Assembly: GCF_032854445.1 (NCBI RefSeq) | Contig: NC_088300.1 | Location: 56,148,984-56,208,983 of the forward strand | Length of the DNA stretch: 60,000 nucleotides | Reading direction: 5' to 3' | Origin: Liolophura sinensis | Lineage: Eukaryota > Mollusca > Polyplacophora > Chitonida > Chitonidae | Shown: positions 38,551 through 51,558 of the stretch, one piece after another | Layout: each line of letters opens with the position of its first letter | Position numbering within the stretch: position 1 is the first letter of the stretch | Program-made: the position numbers and the translations under genes | The notes under the pieces: generated by a model | What the model was told of the DNA's origin: nothing | What the model saw: only the letters and a program-made list of their open reading frames with translations | Database searches by the model: none

Positions 38551-40404
38551 TTCACTGATCGGTTCCGAGTCTGTCGGTTCCAAACCAATGTCATGGCGCG
38601 CTCCATTTAAAAACCTGATCCAGTTTCCGTATCAGTAGCCTATGTCACGGCGTTGTAGACAAAATTGCCTTATCTTTTCGTCTGTCGACTTAGCGTATAT
38701 CCAACGTCGATCGGTTATTTCTAAAGCCACGCGAGTCCAAGATTCCTTGTTGATGCTTAAAGCGACCCACTGTACTGACAGCCTGGACATATTTTACATG
38801 GGCAGGTAACTGCATCAGGTTTAGAAATTGAACGCGTTCTGACGTTGGTTTGGGGGCCATCGTTGGTTGAACAAAAGTTTTGCCAAGCCTAACGTCAGAG
38901 CATACTATTCACCGTTTAACAATTAGAACCGAGACCTGGTGCGATATATTCACGCAGGACAAATATATCAGCTGTTAGAATTTGGCAACTAAGGTAGATT
39001 GTATGGATTAACAGGGACCGCCTTGATGGAGACATTGCGTGTACCTCGGTAATGGAGAATACATAGGTTGGTCGCTATCAGTACCAAGAGTTGCCTTCCA
39101 TGATACCTTTCTGCAATCGGCAGCATTTGTGTAGATACAGGAGACATGGAAGCACTAGTAATGCTCAAGCAAGCAGTCACCCCAAAGGTGAACCAGTCAA
39201 ATATTATAAGTATTAATTTCAATATACATAAAGCTTGGTAGGCAGGTAAGAAAGGATTGGAACAAAGAAACAAATGGTACAAATATAATTAGCCGGTTGG
39301 TCAAAATTTTGACATGTTGCTAACATAATCCATTCACACGAGCGAAGGTCATGAGTACAGGTTTGCATCGACTGTTTAAAGGAGTAAGCTACTACGAATT
39401 TGCGTTTGCTACTTAATAACACGAGCTTTATTTAGCATAATAAAACGTCAAAATTCATGTTTGCAACAACGAACAGTCAGTTCAGACGGGGATTATTTCA
39501 CATCCATCCAGCCCCAGAGGCAAATTAACGTCTTTAGATTTGTCTGTCGTGTAGCAATTGAGATGGGGTGATTTTCCATTAGCTGCAATCATTGTCCTCC
39601 GATGGATCTAACCTGTATTAAACATATATCAGATGAGTGCCACGTGAAAACTCCAATCAAATATAGGCCTATGTATGTAAATACTAATAAATTAAACTAT
39701 CTTGTTTTTATACTCCCTTCGCAGCCGACTAGTAGGCCTTGTTTAGTTGTTTGTTTCTTTCAGATTTAAAACTGCTTTTCTTGATATTGTATAACCACCT
39801 CCGTGGTCAAAGCTTTGGAGCTTTCGGCTAAAACTGTTGGACCATACTTGTTACACTGTATTTTTAGCACTGGCTGGCACGTCATTGCTGAAAACAACAC
39901 ACTTGACACCTGTTCCAGGTTACTGGCAGCGAGCCGACTATATAGTGATTATTATGATATAATTTGAGCTCTTTCCTGTTCTGAGGTTGGCATTTTAAGG
40001 ACTTACAATTTATGACTTAAGTCTTAAGTTGCTTGATAAAAACGGGCCCAGACTCGACTCGAGATTGAACCTAAAAATCGTCGCTTTGCAAAGTCAGCAC
40101 AAGAGATAGGCTCGGTACCTGGCGAAGAGCGGTTGTTAACTTCGCGCTCCAACTTCCCCACACTCCTGAAAATTACCACTGAGGTAGAACTCGCCAGTAT
40201 AACGACGTATCAGACTATGCTGCTGCAGACACCCCAACTAAGCTGTAGCATTTCCCTGCCTTCGACTTAAGTATTTAGCGTTGGGGAAATAACACAAAAC
40301 AGATGCTGAAATGGCTGAGTAAATATCCCAGCATCGAACTATTTCCCGTGTATATCATCAGTAAATGAAAAGTACTTACATATAGATAATGTGATAATGT
40401 TTGA

Positions 40405-40760
40405 TTTATTCAACGGTAAGAAATATATAGGAAAATAGATGAAAAGGATGTATATGGAACCTGCCCATTCTGTTTTTTTGCTGTTGTCCTTTTTTTTTGT
40501 TTTTTTGTTTTTTTTTTTTTTGGAAACTAGCTTAAAAGTTTATGACATACTGGCACTATGACATAACGTAGGCTGTTACATGTATCCGAAGTACATCTAG
40601 AGCAACTGCTAGTCAGAAGAAAGCTTGTGTACTCCAGGAAGAAGGTTCGTACACCACCACCAAGGCATCCCACGTACGCGACTTGGCCCAAAAAGTCTGG
40701 GGCCTTTCTGAGATCAACAATTTCCAGTCGAAAACATCAGTGATTCCACCGGTTTGAACA
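40405..40760 (-). other. Candidate terminal exon and poly(A) signal of the SEC14-spectrin gene
   Basis: Reading the minus strand from an acceptor CCACAACAG (exon start 40760), the phase fits the donor at 41562 and gives 15 residues (VFKPVESLMFSTGNC) before a TGA at 40714-40716. An AATAAA on the same strand (40405-40410) could end the transcript. A pyrimidine-rich stretch precedes the acceptor. It rests on phase and signals only. If the donor at 41562 is not used, the frame stops four codons later at 41551-41553. Confidence 0.3.
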
Positions 40761-41561
40761 CTGTTGTGGACGGTACTCCAATAAGAACAACAGAACAGCT
40801 CATCGAAAGCGTCTTTCTACGTCAACGATTTGATTCAATATTGCTTAAGCTGTGTGAGATGACACACACTCTGGTAGTGATAAATCACATATCCGGGTAA
40901 ACCCACAGCAAGGTTCATGCTCGGGAGCCCACACTAGCGATACAAGGACCATGCGTCGTCGGCAATCAGGCGGTGACCTTCAATGATAAATGTGAACACA
41001 ATCTTCATAATGAACATTTATAGTTCGTCATAACTGCTAATTTGTTAACACCTTTAAATACATGTACTATTACTGTAGATTGTTTTTTTAAAGCTTTCGC
41101 GAAGTCCTCTTGGGTCGATTCCACAATGCGATTTAAGTCAACTTTAAGGTTTTGGTTTAAGTCAAAATTTGAAATCTGACATACAGTTTTATAGCTTGCA
41201 CGAAATCGTCAGTTAAGTGAAAATCTGGGTTTAGTAATAGCACCTCAAGTTTGTACTGTCTGGTTAAGTTGCAGACGGCTTTATGATCTGAAATACGAAT
41301 GTATAAATGAATAAGAAAAATTAATTTTACAACGCTGGTGTTGTCACTGTGACTGAAACGATTCAGGAGTACAGATTTGTCATATCCGAAACAACGGTTA
41401 TGATTTGAAGCCAGATATGATCAATATTTAGCTGAATCATGACCGGGCCAATATCCATTTCGTTAGTAGATACCAGGCGAGAAACATTATAAAAAAATGT
41501 TCCAGTACAAGACATTTCCTTTTACAAGCCGGCGGTAACAATTCCTGATTTTATAACTTAC

Positions 41562-44500
41562 CTGACGCTGATCCAGTGGATGACATTTTGCCGCCTCTGT
41601 TGGCCCTACCCTCAGCAGAGGCTGCTGTATGACCGTGAAAACTGTCAAACACCCTGCTGTTTTTACGCACGTATTGTTTTGGGAGAGTCGATCCCAGGGT
41701 ACCCCTTGTGCCCCTCATTGTGTAGTTCAGAGCAGATTCATCACACTTTGTGGAGGGGGCGTCCCTCCTGAGCTTAGCCTTTCGTTTGGGTTTATCAGGA
41801 TCCCATTCCTCAAATCCAGACAACTTATTAATGTCATCGTCCGTGTCATTTTGATCGTTACTCTTACTAGAAGGACGTGCTTCTCTATCGCCTTCGCTCA
41901 CTTCGTCGTGCCCCGCTACTGCCCCCTCCGGTTGTGGAAGTACCGGGTTGTTTGTGGATCTATTCGGGGGCGAATCACGACCAGTCCCACTTCCGTCGTG
42001 GGAGTTCCAGTGACTTGAGTTTTTCATATGCACTAAACTTTTATGGCGAAATGAATCGACAAGGTTGAAAGAAGGTCCAGGTTTGGTGTTCCAGTCCCAG
42101 GGTTCTGAGCTTTCAGTTTGCCCGACCCTTTCTGTTTCCGAACCAGAGCTATTTCTGTGGCTTGATTTGCTGGTTCGACTCCTCTGGGAACGGCCCTCGG
42201 AGTTGCTGGTAGAGCTGTCTTCGTCACGACCTTTAGCCAAGGAATCTGAAGACGAGAGCTGAGATGACCGTCTGGTCCCAATCATCTCTCCCAGTGAACC
42301 TAACTTTAAGTCAGATCGCTTTCGCCTTCGTCTCTGAGCCCGCGCCTCGGCGCTGTCACGAAACACAGTCTCTTCCTGTTTAGGCACCTCAACGATGGTT
42401 TCCATGCTCAATCTTCTGTTATGAACCGCCAGCGCCTCGTTCTGTCTCGAAATATCCTTCTGGTTCGGTGAGAAAGTTATCAAGGACAACCTTCGGTTAC
42501 TTCGGGCAGCCCTTGTCTTCGCTCCTGCCGATCGAAGTTTCAACGGCCCTGTGTTATCATTTTCGCCTATGGACAGCAAATCTTGCATACTTTTTGATGG
42601 CTGAAGAGGACATGAAACGCATGACCCTCTAATGACGGGCATGTGCACGGCCCGACGGAGCTGGTTAGGGGCTGTGTCGGGGGCTGTGTCGTCTTTCTCT
42701 TGTGGAATCGGGGATGTCGGTATGGCCTGACGTAAGATGGATTTTCGTCTCTCCTTGAGATTCAGTGGGGATGTCCGAACTGGTAGCATGGAGGAGAGGA
42801 ATGACGGCGCGGGTGTAGACATGTCGGGTGTTGGGGAAGGGTCCTGGGATGTCATGGTGCCTGTAGAATCGCTGCTTATTGTACGGGTTATCTCATCATG
42901 ATTTGGCGATGACTTGTGCTTTCTGAAAATTGATTTTTTCTTGGAATTTCCGTCGGGTTGCGTGCTACTACTGTTATACCCATGGTCTGTGGACACAGAA
43001 GGCACGGTCCTGTCCGACTTGGAGGAATCGAGACTAAGCCCTGGCGAGTCAATCTGATCGCTGTCCGGCAGATCCGCAGACTCATCCAGCGAAAGAGCAG
43101 ACGTGACCTCGTTAGAGTCTCGTCTGTGGAATGCGGGAGGGTTTTCAACTTGATGCTCGTTTCTGTACTTCGCCTGTCTTTCCTTGAGGTTTAATTCCTC
43201 GTCCTACAATAACAGTGATTCACAAAGGTATTACAATTTTCACCCATCCATCTTCCTACACATTGTCGATTGTGAACACCTCGCCTCAGTGTGATGCAGT
43301 TTGCCAGAAATTACAACTTAACTGGTAAGTCTGTAAATTATGTAAAATGTCCAGCCTGGAAGCCTGGGAATCCTCTGTCTGCGAGTAAGTAAAAGGAAAG
43401 ACTTCTGAATTCATGGAAGACATAGAACAGTCATTGATATTTCATGTTACCGAAGAGAAAATGATTGCCAAAGTTCTGAGTTGAGCTATGCGATCCCCTT
43501 GACTAAAGGGAAACTTTGGTCAAGATCTTATACACAATATTGCACACTATGCAATTTGAATCCAGAAAATGAAAAGCTCTATGTGCAACTAAGCAACACA
43601 GCATTTTTTTTTTGTGATAGTGATGTTTGGAAATAACATGTCGGTACATTTTAAGAGCTGGCCCATTTTATGTCTTCTGATTATATGTTAAATTACCTCC
43701 AGTATTTTCTGTGCCCTGCGGAGGCTGGACTCCACCTCATCTTGGTTGCGTGTTTCCAGTAGAAGGTCTCCGTAGCGTGCATTATCAGACTGATCGGTAT
43801 CATCCTTCATTCTATATGGTAGAAAAATAGTTCGTTTCGTTAGCTGTGGCAAGAGCGCATGGCTGAAGAATGAAGCATGAGAAGAGTAATCTAATGAACA
43901 CTTTCTAACACAACGTTCAGCATAAAGAAAGAAATTTTTAAATTACGGATTCATGTTAAGAGAAGCAGTCGACAGGTTATAATGAAAGACGCAGACACAT
44001 ACGAATGGACTATTATCCATACAAACACCAAATATGTGTCGAAAATTTAACATTGTAACCAAGGGCATGAACTAAACATACCTGTCCTGTCTTGACTTCC
44101 TTTGCCTTCGCCTCTGTCGTTCTGTCGAACCATCGGAATAACCATCGTCCGTTTCTGCATCGGCGTCCAGGTTATGACAGTGCTGATGGACGGTCTGAGC
44201 ATGTTGCTCCACCCAGTCGTCAACACGCTGGGCTGACCTCAGCTCACGGGCCGATTTCACTTCTTGCGGTCCAGACCTATCATTCGGTGACGGACTACTG
44301 TTGAAACCACTTGATAATTCCACTTCTGAATTATGACCATTAAGTGCTGTTGCCAGATTATAGGCAGGCGGTTTTCTATTCATCCGACCATTTGTTGCTA
44401 CTTCATCCAGATTGGGCATGGATTTTGTTAAAGTTCCATAGGTATCCTGCTCAGACAATTTTGTCCAATCCGTGACTGCAGTGTGTCGAGGTGAGAGGTC

Positions 44501-47500
44501 ATAAAATGCATGGGAATTACTGCCTTGGAATGAGTATCGTTGGTTGCTGAGATTTCCTCCCAGTACGAATGGACTTTGAGGTGGTTGATTAGCTGTGGAA
44601 GCCTGGAGCACGAGTTGGGCATGTTGGAGTTTCTCGTCCGCTGACAGGCCGCTGTTCATAATCTGCTGGAGCTGCTCGACAACAGTGCCCGTGTTAGGTA
44701 AAGGCGCTACGGGCCGCTCAAAGATCTTCTCCAGCTCCGAAGGCGGCAGCTTAAAACGATTAGATTTTGGTAAAGTTCCGTGCAAATAGCGGGAACTGAG
44801 GCTTGGAAGTTCTGAACCATATCCCAGAGAAACAAAACGCTCTCCCTTCATTCGTAGGCTGCTGGTTCCATTTTCGGTGAGAATATCAAAACTTGACGCT
44901 GTTCGCATCCCTTGTTCTGCATGGTTCTCTACAGCGTTCTGGTGGGTCAAATCCTGGCTTGACTTGGAAATTTCTCTCTTTGCTGGTATGCTGTCCTGAG
45001 TGGTCTCCAGATCATCCGCGAATGTCACGGACTGGTTTTTCTTATCTGTTATCCCTAGTGCTGTGGCAGGTCGCTCCAACAGGTCAGATTTGACTTCATC
45101 CCTGGAGGTGCAGTCGCCAATATCCGCGACTTCCCTGTCCAAGTCCCTCTCTGTGTTGTACGACTTATTTAGCGGTGGGTCCACCTGACTCGGTATCACA
45201 ATGTCATCGTTGCCCTCAAGAGACCTCCTCTTCCATATGAGAGCGTTAGAGATCTCGGACAGTGGAAACTGCTGTGTACTGGTCAATAGCTTGTTTAAAC
45301 TTCGTATCCTAAAAATACAGTCATGGAAGAAATGTAGGCCAACGCAACGTAAGAAAATTGGACATAATTCCATAACAAAGAGTGTAGGAGAACAGGCCAG
45401 TAAATAGTCGTGTCTGTCTGCGAATGAGGTGTAAAGTACTATGTACAGCATTATATACATCCAAGAGTCATATGTCTTAGATGATTAACATTACCCTTCC
45501 TTAGTTTAACGTGTTATTTGTTGATATTTTTATCCGATTATTACGCTCTTACTTGTACGTTCCCTGACGCCCGGAAATAGATCGTTTCAAGCGTGATGAT
45601 TTACCTGTGTGCCAGGAGCCTGGCTTGGCTGCACAGCTGAGCATCTGGTAGTATGGAGACTGGGTACTCTATTCGCCCGATGTGCTCATTCCGTGGGCCT
45701 GGGTGTTTGTTCAGGAAACTTCGCACGGCTTGGGCCCATTTGGGCAGAACTGGTATAGAAGACTTCCCTTGCTTCTTGGCCTTTTCCACCTGGCCAGCCA
45801 AAGTGGATGGGAAGAAACGGAGGACTTTCTGATACCACTGCGCCAACTGAAATAACGGAGTTGAACTGAGGATGTATATATCCGTGAGCTCGTAACGAAA
45901 TTCCCCTATGACTAAACAATCAAAAGCAGTGATCGCTTTATTTGATCTTACTTTGTAACATCGCTTAAAAGATGCCACATTACCATATAAGATATTTATT
46001 TTATTGGCGTTTTACGTCGCACTCAAGAATATTTAACTTATACGACGATGGCCAGCATTATGGGATGAGGAAACCGGGCAAGCCCGGAGAAAACTCACGA
46101 CCATCCGTAGGTTGCTAGAAGTCCTGCCCACGTAACCATAAGTAAGTTAAGCGTATATGTAATCTGCCGGTACCCTCCAGACGAGCAACATTCGAAGTTC
46201 ACATTGTGTAGTGTGATTAAAGTATTCTTTAAGTCTAAGTGTTTGGACATTGAGGTAACTGATAACAAGTTACTGGCAGTCCGTTATTGGTCGAGATAGT
46301 TGTGACCTGCAAAAATTTTAGAACCAGCCAGCGTAATGTCTTTCTTCGCGTCAAAACCATGAACAAATACCTTCTCAAACATGAGGAAGAAGATATGGAT
46401 GGCCATATATGTATTGTGGAGTCTTTCTAGTTTCTCGGCGAACGTCTGTACAAGTTGAGTGAGGCCAGGTAAGAAGTCCAGCTCGCTTTCTAGGCTGGGA
46501 GTTTCCCGGCGGAGTTCATGGATTCCTTCTAAGAGTTCTGTGGCCTGGCTAACCAACATCTGTCAAATAAATTTAAAATAATTCTGAATAGATACGGTTC
46601 GCTGAATGCACCTTCTTCAAAATGGCAATATCGAAGAATGTTAGGATAAGGTGATGAATGAGCCTTTGGTAGGCTAGATGAAACACTGCCATTCAAATCA
46701 CTAAACCTTAGACAATTGTCAGAGGTCTTTTGGGGAAAGGTTTTCATAAATTGTGTTATCATGTTCCTTTGATATAATACAAGTACGTTTTTATCAGAAG
46801 GCAAGAACTTACTTTAGCTGGATCATACAGACTAGTGACGAAATATGTCCTGTACATTTCCGCATGACTCAGTGTCGTCCCAATGTTTGCTGGCTGCTCC
46901 ACCTTTGGTAACCACAGTCGAGCGATGTCGTCACATAGCTGAAAGCATACGCCGACACTATAACTACACTGTACATATTAGATTCCCACATATTCAGTGG
47001 GGCTGCATGTTTAAATCCAGCTGTTGCTTGGTTGGCTTGTTTGTTAGATACCTTTCCTGGGGCAATGGTTTGTTGGAGTTTCTTTCCACACAAACCTGGC
47101 CATCGTGCATGATAACACATTTTCGCAACCTTTAGCAATTGAATTTTGGCTGAGCGTTATACAATTGCCCATAACATTATAAGTTTACGCAGTACTCACC
47201 GCAGTCGTTTCTCTTTTGAAGTGAAAAAGTTGGTGTAGTCTCTGGAAGTGACTTTCTGTGTCCTTCCAAACCGTCGCCATCTCTTCTCTGCTCCTCACTA
47301 AATCTGCCGTGGCCTGTTTGAGCAGGGTGATGGTGTCCGCCAGCATCAGCGGGGATACTTGAGATAGAACGACTTCTCCATCTGGCTTCTCCAATCGCTG
47401 GATCATCTGCTTGCACCAGTCGATTGCCGATTCTACATCCAGTTCTCTGAAACCAAACAACCAAGGTTCCAGTAGACCTTGTCGTTCTCACTAAATTGTG

Positions 47501-50413
47501 GAGGGCTGATCCTCACATGAATGGTGAGACGGTTTATGGTTCTTTTTTTTTACAAAGATAAAAGACATGGACAGCATTGGGAGTAGAATGGAGTAAACAG
47601 AGAGCAACGTGGAGAACAACGACGAAGGTCTTTCCACAGTCTGGAATAACAACATGCAGTAAAAGTATTCTAGCCCGGGGCATGATGACACAACGGGATG
47701 ATACAATATTTTAGATACTTCTCCCTTATCTGGCCAAGAACTGTGAACACCTTTCTTGGTATGTGTTCTATAACCCCCGAACCTCTCACCTCATGATAGC
47801 GTGGTACTTGTCTTCTAGTTCCTTCACCAGTGTCTGCAGTTGGTAGGAGGATAGCCCGGCCGTGTCGTAGTCCTGTAACAGCTGTACCTTGTCGCGAGCC
47901 GCGGGCAGGTGGCTCTGACATCGCATCACCGACTCCATTAGAGGGTCGATCATCTGTGGTGTACCAGATGAAGAACAACAGGTATTTTATGTTACGTTTT
48001 GTGCATGCTTCGTTTCATTGTGTTGAATTTAATTTATTGATTCTCACGTGTGCTAAAAACCAAATATGCAGACAATTTTCATGTAAGATATTATCGGTTT
48101 ATGTTGCGTACAATTTGTAGGCGCCATGTGCCTCTTGCACAAAGTCATCATAGCCTAAGTTGATGGTAGCTACAATGGCAACAAATGCTTTCAACATGAG
48201 TTGCCATGGTAATTACAATCAACTTAACCTACAATTGTTTTGTGCAAGCAGCCCCTGGATAGCAGGGTGATTTTAGCTTTAAATTTTCCATTAAATGCAA
48301 TCAAGAAGAATCAGAAAGAAATAAATAAAACTCTTTCTTGATACAGATTGTGTTAAATAATGGTTATTGAAATCTGAAGGTCTAATAATCTTTAATGTTT
48401 TCGTACTCCACCAGAGTGCACATCTGGCAGTGTTGTTCTCCTGTAGACTTACATAATGAAACTGTAACCAAGCCTGATGGTTGTGGTGTAAAGTCCCGCC
48501 TAGATCCTCCGTCAACTGCGTCCGGTCTATCCGGCTGTACAGTTCACTCTGAGCTTTCATCGGGGTACACTGGTATAGAGAAGTACAACGGCTGGTTATG
48601 GGGGCACGTAATTATACTGGTCATTTGCTTGTCCATTTCTTTGACGACGGATACACAGGTACGCCAAAATATAGCATATCATACCAATATGACTTCAATA
48701 TTCGGATCTTTTCAACATCTGTTTGTGTTAATGTACATTTGCATAGGCCACCTTCTTGAATTGGTAGCCTACTAGGTTACCTGTTTGTAGTATTAACCTA
48801 TTGGAGTTAATAAGTCAGCGTTGGGTTGATACCCTGCTGAGCACTGACCACCTACTTCAATTTGAAACATGATTCCATTGGACATTTACAAACATTTATG
48901 CTTCATTTCAATTGGTATGACAATCATTTGCAACATGTTTGCAGTTGTAATCTGCTGCCATGTGTAGCTTGTTAATATGGGATAACCTGTTTTTAACAGG
49001 TTTGCATTGGTAAAACATTTATTCGTTGGAAAACACTTGCTGATGTTGTGCCCATCGAGGTATGTGGGAATCGATAGTCCCTTGTACATGGATCCAAGAA
49101 AGCTGTAAGAAAGAGAGATAACTCTGTGCTTAATCGTATACCTCTTGTCCCACCAGGACTTCGTCACTGGACGTTGGTTGACTGCCTAAGCTCTTAAAGG
49201 TGTATGTGCATGGCCCCATACATGTAACACGGGGAAGCATGTTGTTAATCAATATATAACACGTGAATGTATGTAGCATAAGTACCACTTACTGGGAATG
49301 AAGATACTTTGGGGTTCTTCTTGCTTTCTTTCAGGCCAAGAAGCTTCTTCAAAACCCTCGACTTCGTCCTGGACTTTGGTTTGAGAAAGTAAACATTTGC
49401 CACGCATCCTTTCTTTTCCGACTGTAAAATGAAAGTTTGGACAGTTTGGAATCCATAACTGTTTTGCACTACAACAAATACAAATTGTCACGCAAATACA
49501 AAAAACTGAAATACAAAACTGTCTCTATAGACTGTTAGAGACAGGTTTAGGTCTGAACTGACCAGTGACTGCGTAAAACTCGCTGATGAATTGAAGTATA
49601 CATCATGAAGAAGTTCTCACATAAGGCTTCACCTCACCTGTAAAAATTCTAACGCCTCCACCAAGACTTGGTGGCCCTCCTGACTGGCCAACTGGAGATC
49701 AGCCACGAAAGCAAAGCCTTGCTGCTGATCGGAGACCTTGCTGACACTGAAGTAGTATCTGATCAGCTGAACCAGCCCAGCAGATCCGATCTCGGCAAGC
49801 TTGTCCACATTAGAGGCTGGGAAAGTGATGACGGGATGGCCACTGATGTCCCTCCCACCTGAAACAGCACCCAGAGGATCTATGCAGTCAGCTGAGGGAA
49901 AGTCATACATGAAGCAGCAAGGCACTACCATACATACACAAGGGCTTTGTAGCGCGACGAGAACTTACGAAAGTTAACGAAGATTTATTCATATTTTAAG
50001 CGTAAACGTACGTCATCTTCTAAACATATTGTGACAGAAACAATGCACTTCCATTTATACTCCACTTTCAATGGTATAGCATGCATTAGCAACATCTGCT
50101 GTCAGGTGTAGTTTCTTTAGATGGGAGTGAATTAAAACCCTAAACCAGCCCGAAATTGTAGAATGACATCATTATAAGGGTAATAGTGTTTTCCAGACGT
50201 GTGATGGTTCGGGCCCGCACTTTGTCACCAGGCGATTAATGTAGATGTTGGATCCTTGTTACCAGTCTGTTATTATGTCTTCCATTCTTGTAAGTGTCGC
50301 CATATATTTCATGTTAAAATAACAAGATACAGGCATAACGGTACTTTACCTGTGAGAAGTGCCACCTCTGATTTGAGGAGCGTCTCATCCACCTTCACTC
50401 CCACCTGGTACAT
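41562..50413 (-). CDS. SEC14 and spectrin-like domain protein (Trio/Kalirin/PLEKHG4-type N-terminus), no GEF module seen
   Basis: Coding exons in transcript order: 50413-50350, 49858-49638, 49421-49293, 48569-48453, 47953-47790, 47446-47200, 46938-46813, 46559-46371, 45846-45605, 45308-44082, 43811-43697, 43203-41562. All phases join, giving 1494 residues before the last donor (GTAAGT). Residues 1-177 form a SEC14/CRAL-TRIO-like domain: ALLTGGRDISGHPVITFP matches the GGRDxxGxPILTFP opening of Trio and Kalirin, GFAFVADLQ the central strand, and SRIDRTQLTEDLGGTLHHNH the closing helix and turn. Residues 178-500 are helical and spectrin-repeat-like (LVKELEDKYHAIMRRELDVE, SAIDWCKQMIQRLE). The remaining 1000 residues are mostly Ser/Arg/Asp-rich and disordered, with RRKS, two NRRLS, RRSS and RKNS kinase-type sites. 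SESTD1 and the Trio/MCF2L/PLEKHG4 proteins are the nearest types I know; orthology is open. Role (phosphoinositide/cytoskeletal scaffold) is inferred. Confidence 0.8.
45991..46135 (-). repeat. SINE 3' half, reverse orientation
   Basis: TTTTATTGGCGTTTTACGTC, CTCAAGAATATTTAACTTAT, GGCCAGCATTATGGG and GACCATCCGTAGGTTGCT match the main SINE family. It lies in the intron between exons 46371-46559 and 45605-45846. Confidence 0.88.
48128..48256. mobile_element. Small palindromic MITE
   Basis: The left arm contains CTTGCACAAAGTCATCATAG and CCTAAGTTGATGGTAGCTAC, then ATGGCAAC. The right arm, reverse-complemented, contains GCTTGCACAAAACAATTGTA, GGTTAAGTTGATTGTAATTAC and ATGGCAAC. The arms are about 55 bases with a loop of about 18. 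It lies in an intron of the SEC14 gene. Confidence 0.8.
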
Positions 50414-50732
50414 CTTCACTCACCTGTAAACATATAAACACCACATAGCATGAGGGCTGGGTACGTACGAGTTAAGGGGAAACTGTTATGGTTATAAACG
50501 TTATTTATATACATAATGATTAAAAGTGAAATATACTCTGGAAGCAGAACGCCATGTAAATACACTTGTTGTATCTAGACCATCAATATATTCAATGCGT
50601 TCAATATATACCGCGGTGCAATATCAGTCAGGGAAATTTGTAAGATTTAATTAAAATGACCTGATTCGCCTCGAACAAATTAGGTCTCATGGTGATATTT
50701 ACACAGAAATATGTACTATATCTTTAAAAGAC

Positions 50733-50978
50733 AGGGGCCTTCGTGGCCGAGGGGTTAGCACGCCAGCATGGCGCAACATCCCACAAGGAGGCTGTGCGTT
50801 CACATCCAGCTCATTCTGGCTTTCTCTCCGGCCGTACGTGGAAAGGTCTGCAGCAACCTGGGGATGGTCCTGGGTTTTCCCCGGGCGCTGCCTGGTTTCC
50901 TCCCATCATAATGCTGGCCGGCGTCGTATAAGTGAAATATTCTTGAGTGAAACACCAATCAGATAAATATATAAATAT
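50733..50978 (+). repeat. SINE with a different tRNA head
   Basis: The head GGGGCCTTCGTGGCCGAGGG GTTAGCACGC (Ser/Leu-like A box) joins the same body and tail as the main family (GGCTTTCTCTCCGGCCGTAC, GTATAAGTGAAATATTCTTG, AACACCAATC). It lies in the 5' intron of the SEC14 gene. Confidence 0.85.
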
Positions 50979-51455
50979 AAAAGAGAGCAACATGGATTGT
51001 AAACCAGAGAAGCGAACACGGGGTGATACGAGTTGACAAATTGTACCACGTCGCCAGTGAAATTCAGCCTTTTGTCAGCTCACCTCATTTAGGGTTTTTT
51101 TTCGAACTGGTCATGTAAATGCTTAAATATAAGCAACTTACTATTCATCACCCATCGCTTTGGAGAAATTTAGATGATATGCCCTGATTCGTCAAGGATA
51201 GGTTTGACTTGCGTTGGTACTAGTAGTAAATTCTCTTTAAAGCCTTGTGTTTATTCGTGCATTGTTACTGGCGACCTGTGGCACTGTGACACCTGTGAGC
51301 CTGCTATTGTTATACAGGTCCTTGTACAGGCTGATCATTTGGTGATCAACAGATGTCCAGAGCATCCGTTCCACGGCGCAAGTATAAGTGAATAAATGGG
51401 TAAGTATCAGTCATTCCCATACATATCTGAAACTGGGAACGGTCGAGTGTTTCGT

Positions 51456-51558
51456 CTGGCTCTGCCCGGTTTCCTTCCACTATTATGATGGCCGCTGTCG
51501 TATAAGCGAAGTATTATTGCGTGCGGCGTGAAACACCGATAAATTAAATAAATAAATA
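51456..51558 (+). repeat. SINE tail fragment
   Basis: GGCTCTGCCCGGTTTCC, TGATGGCCGCTGTCGTATAAG, GGCGTGAAACACCGATAAAT and AAATAAATAAATA are the 3' third of the main family. Confidence 0.8.

Larger units (their letters stand above)
36787..40400. other. NCAPD3 3' UTR and intergenic region
   Basis: The first 0.4-1.4 kb is probably the 3' UTR of NCAPD3. Beyond it I see one SINE tail (38425-38550) and no convincing exon on either strand. Frames such as 38989-39282 (minus) lack recognisable motifs and sensible codon use. Confidence 0.55.

Noticed and set aside
41551-41561. Simple stop for the SEC14 protein at TAA 41551-41553
   Set aside because: The stop lies four codons past a strong donor (CAG|GTAAGT) and no poly(A) signal follows nearby, so splicing onward is more likely. 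Not excluded.
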